A stretch of 64,000 nucleotides of DNA from Pseudorhodoferax sp. Leaf274 (GTDB lineage: Bacteria; Pseudomonadota; Gammaproteobacteria; Burkholderiales; Burkholderiaceae_C): positions 62,001 to 126,000 of the forward strand of contig NZ_LMNA01000008.1 of assembly GCF_001422445.1 (NCBI RefSeq), read 5' to 3'. The notes beneath the pieces are model-generated. The model searched no databases. It worked only from the letters and a program-made list of their open reading frames with translations, and was not told the DNA's origin. This document shows, in pieces, positions 58,641 through 64,000 of this stretch. Numbering within the stretch: the first letter of the stretch is position 1; the number at the start of each line of letters is the position of its first letter. The translations under genes and the position numbers were made by a program.

Positions 58641-60937
58641 CAAAACGACGTACCTATCTGGAATTGCAGTTTCTGAATTCTATCGCCCGCAAACTTGCGC
58701 ACCGGATTGGCGATGGCCAAGCGCAGCGGACCGACAGGGGAAATCCAGCTCACACCCACGCCTACGGAAGCGCGCATGTCGCTGAGTTCGAATTTTTCGT
58801 CCTCGCCGTACACGTTGCCGACGTCGACGAAGCCATACATGCGCAGCGTGCGGTCGTTGCCGGCACCGGGGAACGGCGTCAGGATCTCGGCGTTCAGCGT
58901 GACCTTCTTGCTGCCGCCGATGACGGAACCGGTCACGTCGCGCGGGCCCAGCGTGCCCTGCTCGAAGCCACGCACCGATCCCAGGCCGCCGGAATAGAAG
59001 TTCTTGAACACCGGGAACGCCCGCCCCGACAAGCCCTTGCCGTAGCCGAGCTCGCCGTTGAATGCCAGCGTGTACTGCTTGTTCAAGGCGATGAACTGCT
59101 GGTATTGGTAGCTGCTGCGCACGTAGCGCGTGTCACCGAACAGGCCGATCTCGGCATTGACCTTGTTCAAGGTGCCGGTGGTCGGCACCAGCGTGCTGTC
59201 ACGGCTGTCACGCGCCCAGCCCACGGACAGCGGGAACGAGTAACTGGTGTAGCCGAACTTGTCGGCGTAGGCCAGGTAGGCGGCCGGGATATTGGTGCCC
59301 GGCTTGATGGTCGTGCGCTCCACCGTGCCGCCGAAGTACACCGTGTCGACCTCGCTGAACGGCACGCCGAAACGCAGGCCCGCGCCCGTGGTTTCGAGCT
59401 GGTAGTTGCCGCCCTGGTCGTTGTAGGGCCGCGAGTTGCGGTGGAACAGGTCCATGGACAGCGACACCCCATCGGTCGTGAAGTACGGGTCGACCGTGTT
59501 CAGCACGATGGCGCGGTTGTACTTGCTGGTGTTGATGTCCAGGCCCAGGTAGTTGCCGGAACCGAATGCGTTCTCCTGCTTGATGCCGAACGAGAGCGCC
59601 AGCTTTTCCGCGCTGGAGAAGCCCGCCCCCAGCTGCAGGCTGCCGGTGGGCTTCTCGGCCACGGTGACCTGCAGGTCGACCTGGTCGGGCACGCCGGGCA
59701 CTTCCAGCGTCTCCATGTTGACTTCGGTGAAATAGCCGAGCCGGTCCACACGGTCGCGCGACAGGCGGATCTTGTTGCCGTCGTACCAGGACGATTCGAA
59801 CTGGCGGAACTCGCGGCGGATGACTTCGTCGCGCGTGCGCGTGTTGCCGACCACGTTGACGCGGCGCACGTATGCGCGCCGCGATGGCTCGGCCGTCAGC
59901 AGCAGCGCCACGCTGTTGTTGGTGCGATCGATGTCGGGCCGCGCCTCCACATTGGCGAACGCGAAGCCGTAGTTGCCGAAGTTGTCGCGGAACGCCTTGG
60001 TGGTCTCGGCCACGCGGTCGGCGTTGTAGGCTTCGCCGGGGCGGATCGTGATCAAGGACTTGAACTCGTCGTCGCGGCCCAGGTAGTTGCCCTCGAGCTT
60101 CACGCTGGACACCACGTAGCGCTCGCCCTCGGTGATGTTCAGCACGATGGCGATGTCTTCCTTGTCGGGCGAGATCGCCACCTGGGTCGACTCGACCTGG
60201 AATTCCAGGTAGCCGCGCGACAGGTAGTACGAGCGCAGCGTCTCGATGTCGGCATTGAGCTTGGCGCGCGAGTAACGGTCGGACTTGGTGTACCAGCTGA
60301 GCCAGCCGCCGGTGTCCAATTCGAACAGGCCGCGCAGCGTGGACTCGCTGAAGGCCTTGTTGCCAACGATACGGATTTCCTTGATCTTGGCCGGCTCACC
60401 CTCGGTCACGGTGAAGGTCAGGTTCACGCGGTTGCGTTCGATCGGCGTGACCGTGGTGACGACCTGCGCGCCATACAGGCTGCGGTTGATGTATTGCCGC
60501 TTGAGTTCCTGCTCGGCACGGTCGGCCAGCGCCTTGTCGAACGGGCGGCCTTCGGTCAGGCCGATGTCGCGCAGCGCCTTCTTCAAGGCGTCCTGCTCGA
60601 ATTCCTTGGTGCCGGCGAAGGTGACGTCGGCCACCGTGGGGCGCTCCTCGACCACCACCACGAGCACGTCGCCGCTGACCTCGATCCGGATGTCGGTGAA
60701 CAGGCCCAGCCCGAACAGGGCGCGGATCGCCGAAGCCCCCATCTCGTCCGAATAGGTGTCGCCCACCCGCAGCGGCAACGAAGCGAACACGGTGCCGGGC
60801 TCCACGCGTTGCAAGCCTTCGATACGGATGTCACGCACCTTGAACGGGTCGACCGCCCAGGCCTGGTTGGCCACCAACAACAGGCCCAAGGCCGTGGTCA
60901 GTGCGCGCGTGCGAAAGCGATGCATGGAATGTTTCAT
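58640..60937 (-). CDS. bamA: Outer membrane protein assembly factor BamA
   Basis: The 765-residue protein has a signal peptide (about 1-28, AWA-VDP), five POTRA domains (about 30-430) beginning FKVRDIRIEGLQRVEPG, and a C-terminal 16-stranded beta-barrel ending in Phe. The lid-loop motif VRGF is seen in GLGSVRGFEQG. It inserts beta-barrel proteins into the outer membrane. It sits between rseP and skp in the usual order. Confidence 0.98.
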   Translation of the reverse strand: MKHSMHRFRTRALTTALGLLLVANQAWAVDPFKVRDIRIEGLQRVEPGTVFASLPLRVGDTYSDEMGASAIRALFGLGLFTDIRIEVSGDVLVVVVEERPTVADVTFAGTKEFEQDALKKALRDIGLTEGRPFDKALADRAEQELKRQYINRSLYGAQVVTTVTPIERNRVNLTFTVTEGEPAKIKEIRIVGNKAFSESTLRGLFELDTGGWLSWYTKSDRYSRAKLNADIETLRSYYLSRGYLEFQVESTQVAISPDKEDIAIVLNITEGERYVVSSVKLEGNYLGRDDEFKSLITIRPGEAYNADRVAETTKAFRDNFGNYGFAFANVEARPDIDRTNNSVALLLTAEPSRRAYVRRVNVVGNTRTRDEVIRREFRQFESSWYDGNKIRLSRDRVDRLGYFTEVNMETLEVPGVPDQVDLQVTVAEKPTGSLQLGAGFSSAEKLALSFGIKQENAFGSGNYLGLDINTSKYNRAIVLNTVDPYFTTDGVSLSMDLFHRNSRPYNDQGGNYQLETTGAGLRFGVPFSEVDTVYFGGTVERTTIKPGTNIPAAYLAYADKFGYTSYSFPLSVGWARDSRDSTLVPTTGTLNKVNAEIGLFGDTRYVRSSYQYQQFIALNKQYTLAFNGELGYGKGLSGRAFPVFKNFYSGGLGSVRGFEQGTLGPRDVTGSVIGGSKKVTLNAEILTPFPGAGNDRTLRMYGFVDVGNVYGEDEKFELSDMRASVGVGVSWISPVGPLRLAIANPVRKFAGDRIQKLQFQIGTSF

Positions 60938-60995
60938 GGATAAGAAAGAGAGCCGACGGCGCTGGCCGGGCCGTGCGGCCGACCGCGATGCCGGG

Positions 60996-62351
60996 TCAGC
61001 CGAAGATTCGTGTCACGTCGTTGAACAAGGCGATGGACATCATCACGAGGAGCAAGGCGACCCCGGTGCGCTGCATGCGTTCCATCCAAGCGTCCGACAC
61101 GCCTTTGCCGGTCACGGCCTCCCAAAGATAATACATCAGGTGCCCCCCATCGAGGACCGGTAGAGGCAGCAGGTTGAGCACGCCCAGGCTCACACTGATC
61201 AGGGCCAGGAACACGAGGTATTGGGTGAGTCCGAGGCTGGCCGACTTGCCTGCGTAGTCGGCAATCGTCAGCGGCCCGCTCAGGTTCTTGAGCGAGGCTT
61301 CGCCGATCACCATGCGGCCCATCATGCGCAGCGTGAGCGCGGAAACCTCCCAGGTCCGCACGGCACCTTTCCACAGCCCATCCAGCGGGCCATGGCGCAC
61401 CGTGACCATGGCCGGCGGTGCACCGACCATGGCGCCGACGCGGCCGATCCAGGCATCGCCCTCGCGCAGCGCCTGCGGCGTCACCTCGATGTCCTGGCGC
61501 TGGCCTGCGCGTTCGATCCGCCAGCGCTGCGTGAGCGGCTCTTCGCCACGCACAGATGCGCGGATGGTCTCGCGCAACTGGGGGCCGTCGACGATGGGCG
61601 TGCTGCCGATGGCCAACACCACGTCGCCGCTCTGCAGGCCGGCATGCGCGGCGGCGCCGTTCGGAACGACCTCGCCGATGACGGGCTGGGTCCACGGCGA
61701 GGCGATGCCGATGCGCCGGAACAGCTGCGCGTCCGCCTCGCGCACGCCCATCTGCGCCAGCGGCAGCACCAGCTCGCGCGTTGCCCCCTGCGCATCCAGC
61801 TCGAGCCGGACGTCGTGCCCGTCCAGCGCTCCGCGCGTCAGCAGCCAACGCAGTTCCTCGAACGAACGCAGCGGCTGCAGCTTTTCGCCATCCCAGGCAC
61901 CACGCACCACACGTTCACCGCCGCGCACGCCCGCCTGCTCGGCGATGGAGGCCGGCACCGGGCTGGCAAGCACGGCCTGGGGCTCCTGCACGCCGCTCCA
62001 GTTCACCAGCGCATACAGCAGCACGGCCAGCAACAGGTTGGCTGCCGGCCCTGCGGCAACGATGGCGGCCCGCTTGCCCACGGTCTGGGTGTTGAACGCG
62101 CGGTGGCGCTCGGCGGGATCGACCGCCCCCTCGCGCTCGTCCAGCATCTTGACGTAGCCACCCAGCGGGAACGCGCCGATGACGAACTCGGTCGGCGATC
62201 CCTTCGGCTGCCAGCGCAACAGCACCTTGCCGAAGCCGATCGCAAAGCGCTCGACCTTGACGCCGCAGGCCACCGCCACGCGGTAGTGGCCGTACTCGTG
62301 GACCGCGATCAACAGGCCCAGGGCGACGACGAACGCCACGACGGTCAGCAT
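60996..62351 (-). CDS. rseP: RIP metalloprotease RseP
   Basis: The 451-residue inner-membrane site-2 protease cleaves anti-sigma factor RseA during the envelope stress response. The zinc motif HEYGH is in the first helix (about residues 18-22), and the third ligand is in the C-terminal LPLPVLDGGHLMYY. Two PDZ domains lie between; the second (GAAAHAGLQSGDVVLAIG) is clear, the first degenerate. It follows dxr by 10 bases and is upstream of bamA. Confidence 0.96.
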   Translation of the reverse strand: MLTVVAFVVALGLLIAVHEYGHYRVAVACGVKVERFAIGFGKVLLRWQPKGSPTEFVIGAFPLGGYVKMLDEREGAVDPAERHRAFNTQTVGKRAAIVAAGPAANLLLAVLLYALVNWSGVQEPQAVLASPVPASIAEQAGVRGGERVVRGAWDGEKLQPLRSFEELRWLLTRGALDGHDVRLELDAQGATRELVLPLAQMGVREADAQLFRRIGIASPWTQPVIGEVVPNGAAAHAGLQSGDVVLAIGSTPIVDGPQLRETIRASVRGEEPLTQRWRIERAGQRQDIEVTPQALREGDAWIGRVGAMVGAPPAMVTVRHGPLDGLWKGAVRTWEVSALTLRMMGRMVIGEASLKNLSGPLTIADYAGKSASLGLTQYLVFLALISVSLGVLNLLPLPVLDGGHLMYYLWEAVTGKGVSDAWMERMQRTGVALLLVMMSIALFNDVTRIFG

Positions 62352-62361
62352 GGGGATCCTT

Positions 62362-63534
62362 TCAAAGCCGGGCAATGTGCCGGTGCGCGTGTTCGCGCGC
62401 CAGCGCATCGAGCGCCAGCAGGTCTGCCAGCGACCCGGGGTTGGAGGGGGTCACGCCCTCCAAAGTTGCATGGTTCAGCTGGTGGATCTGGTCGAAGCTG
62501 ATGCGGCGGTCCAGGAACGCCGCCACCGCCACTTCGTTGGCCGCATTCAGGACCGCACAGGTGCCTGACGGCGCGCGCAGCGCCGCCCAGGCCAGCGCCA
62601 GGCACGGAAACCGCGCGAGGTCGGGCACCTCGAAGGTCATGGCCGCGATGCGCGCGAAGTCCAGCCGCGGGGTGCCGCTCTCAATGCGCTCTGGCCAGGA
62701 CAGGCCGTACGCGATCGGCACGCGCATGTCGGGCGTGCCCAGCTGGGCCATGACCGAGGCGTCGTGGAACTGCACCATCGAGTGGATGATCTGCTGCGGG
62801 TGGATCACGACCTCGATCTGTTCCGGCGTCACGCCGAAAAGGTACTTGGCCTCGATGACCTCCAGCCCCTTGTTCATCATGGTGGCCGAATCGACCGAGA
62901 TCTTGCGGCCCATGGCGAAGTTCGGGTGCGCGCAGGCCTGCTCGGGCGTCACGTCGCGCAGCGTGGCCGGATCGCGCGTGCGGAACGGCCCGCCCGACGA
63001 GGTCAGCATGATCTTCTCGATGCGCCGGCTCCAGGTGGCGGGATCTTCGGGCAGCGACTGGAACACGGCCGAGTGCTCGCTGTCGATCGGCAGCAGCAGC
63101 GCACCGCCGGCCTGCACAGCGTCCAGGAACACCTGGCCGCCCACGACCAGCGCTTCCTTGTTGGCCAGCAGCAGGCGCTTGCCGGCACGCGCCGCCGCGA
63201 GGCAAGGCGCCAGGCCGGCGGCGCCGACGATGGCGGCCATCACGGCGTGCACGTCGGGATGTGCGGCAACCTGGGCAATGGCATCGGCACCGGCCATCAC
63301 CTCGACCGGCAGGCCCTCGGCATGGATGCGCTCGCGCAGCCTGCGCGCCGCATCGGCATCGGCCATCACGGCAAAGCGCGGCCGGAACTGCGCGCACTGC
63401 TGCAGCATCGCGTCGACCTGGGTCGCTGCGGTCAGCGCCAGCACCTCGAAACGGTCCGGATGGCGGGCCACCACGTCCAGCGTGTTGGCGCCCACGGAAC
63501 CCGTGGAGCCCAGAATGCTCAACCGCTGCTTCAT
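62362..63534 (-). CDS. dxr: 1-deoxy-D-xylulose-5-phosphate reductoisomerase
   Basis: The 390-residue NADPH enzyme forms 2-C-methyl-D-erythritol 4-phosphate in the non-mevalonate isoprenoid route. The N-terminal site is LSILGSTGSVGANTLDV, the metal site LPIDSEHSAVFQ, with SSGGPFR and the flexible-loop HPNFAMGRKISVDSATMMN segment (core AMGRKISVDSATMMN). ANKEALV precedes the metal site. Its ATG overlaps the cdsA stop as ATGA. Confidence 0.98.
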   Translation of the reverse strand: MKQRLSILGSTGSVGANTLDVVARHPDRFEVLALTAATQVDAMLQQCAQFRPRFAVMADADAARRLRERIHAEGLPVEVMAGADAIAQVAAHPDVHAVMAAIVGAAGLAPCLAAARAGKRLLLANKEALVVGGQVFLDAVQAGGALLLPIDSEHSAVFQSLPEDPATWSRRIEKIMLTSSGGPFRTRDPATLRDVTPEQACAHPNFAMGRKISVDSATMMNKGLEVIEAKYLFGVTPEQIEVVIHPQQIIHSMVQFHDASVMAQLGTPDMRVPIAYGLSWPERIESGTPRLDFARIAAMTFEVPDLARFPCLALAWAALRAPSGTCAVLNAANEVAVAAFLDRRISFDQIHQLNHATLEGVTPSNPGSLADLLALDALAREHAHRHIARL

Positions 63535-64000
63535 GCCACGACGCAATACAACATCATCGCCAGGGGCAGGGTCGGCAGCAGTGCATCGACGCGGTCGAGC
63601 ACACCGCCATGGCCCGGCAGCAGCTTGCTGCTGTCCTTGACGCCGGCGCTGCGCTTGATCAACGACTCGACCAGGTCACCGACCACGCTCATGGCGCACA
63701 GGAACAGAACGGCCAGGGGTGTCAACCAGGGCATGCCGACCCAGAGCCGGCTGAACAGGTTGTTGCCCGATGGCCCATCCACGAGGACCCAGCCCGCCGC
63801 CAGCAGCAGCACGCCGACGGCTCCGCCGTAGACGCCCTCCCAGCTCTTGCCAGGACTGATGGCCGGCGCCAGCTTGCGGCGCCCGAAACTGCGGCCTGCG
63901 GCATAGGCGCCGATGTCGGCCATCCAGACCAGCGTGAGCACCGACAGCAGGAAACCGATGCCGATCACACGCGCCTGCACCACCGCCAGCCAGGCCAGAC
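63531..64000 (-). CDS. cdsA: Phosphatidate cytidylyltransferase, C-terminal part
   Basis: Only the last 156 or so residues of CDP-diacylglycerol synthase are in the window; the frame is open to the right edge. The family signature is complete: ESLIKRSAGVKDSSKLLPGHGG followed by DRVDAL, cited here as KRSAGVKD and PGHGGVLDRVD, with the catalytic Asp residues. Three membrane helices are visible. It makes CDP-diacylglycerol for all phospholipids and begins the conserved cdsA-dxr-rseP-bamA operon. Confidence 0.95.
   Translation of the reverse strand, partial: LAWLAVVQARVIGIGFLLSVLTLVWMADIGAYAAGRSFGRRKLAPAISPGKSWEGVYGGAVGVLLLAAGWVLVDGPSGNNLFSRLWVGMPWLTPLAVLFLCAMSVVGDLVESLIKRSAGVKDSSKLLPGHGGVLDRVDALLPTLPLAMMLYCVVA

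Overview
The window is GC-rich, tightly packed bacterial DNA. Gene content and order point to a beta-proteobacterium of the order Burkholderiales, most likely the family Comamonadaceae. The evidence is the block cdsA-dxr-rseP-bamA-skp-lpxD-fabZ-lpxA-lpxB-rnhB-trmH, followed by carA-carB-greA and then yhbY/rlmE-ftsH-folP-glmM, together with several Bug/TctC-type periplasmic binding proteins. No rRNA, tRNA, CRISPR array, transposase or phage gene was seen. The genus cannot be fixed from the sequence alone.

Layout. (1) 1-13830 is a mixed accessory stretch: the end of a YihY/BrkB membrane protein, a leaderless solute-binding-like protein, a large membrane hybrid histidine kinase, a low-molecular-weight tyrosine phosphatase, an SDR, a small acidic protein, a minus-strand set (glutaredoxin-DinB fusion, Bug binding protein, acyl-CoA synthetase) divergent from a LysR regulator, then a CorA transporter and a CYTH-CHAD protein. 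(2) 13831-22419 is rich in membrane and lipid genes: a translationally coupled pair of glycosyltransferases (MGDG-synthase-like and GT4), an MFS exporter divergent from a TetR repressor with two visible operators, an Mpo1/DUF962-like membrane protein, and a membrane-anchored class III aminotransferase divergent from phosphatidylserine decarboxylase. A nested inverted repeat fills 16395-16668. (3) 22420-38262 is one co-oriented catabolic island of 16 genes. It holds a Bug binding protein, SDR, cupin, alpha/beta hydrolase, IclR regulator, second SDR, TPP enzyme, aspartate-dehydrogenase-like protein, aldehyde dehydrogenase, VOC ring-cleavage-type protein, second Bug protein, small recombinase-like-helix protein, Rieske oxygenase, its flavin/ferredoxin reductase, a porin and an MFS importer. 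Three related 16-bp operator-like sites precede it. (4) 38307-64000 is core genome, mostly on the minus strand.

How the genes work together. The island has everything expected for taking up and oxidising an aromatic or similar hydrophobic acid: outer-membrane porin, periplasmic binding proteins, an inner-membrane MFS carrier, a two-component Rieske oxygenase, a VOC-type dioxygenase, a hydrolase, and a dehydrogenase/decarboxylase/aldehyde-dehydrogenase series. IclR is the obvious regulator. I cannot name the substrate. The core block builds the outer membrane: phospholipid precursor (cdsA), isoprenoids (dxr), envelope-stress protease (rseP), beta-barrel assembly (bamA, skp) and lipid A (lpxD, fabZ, lpxA, lpxB). 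A Kdo hydroxylase downstream of carB and an ornithine-lipid acyltransferase (olsB) add further lipid-modifying capacity.
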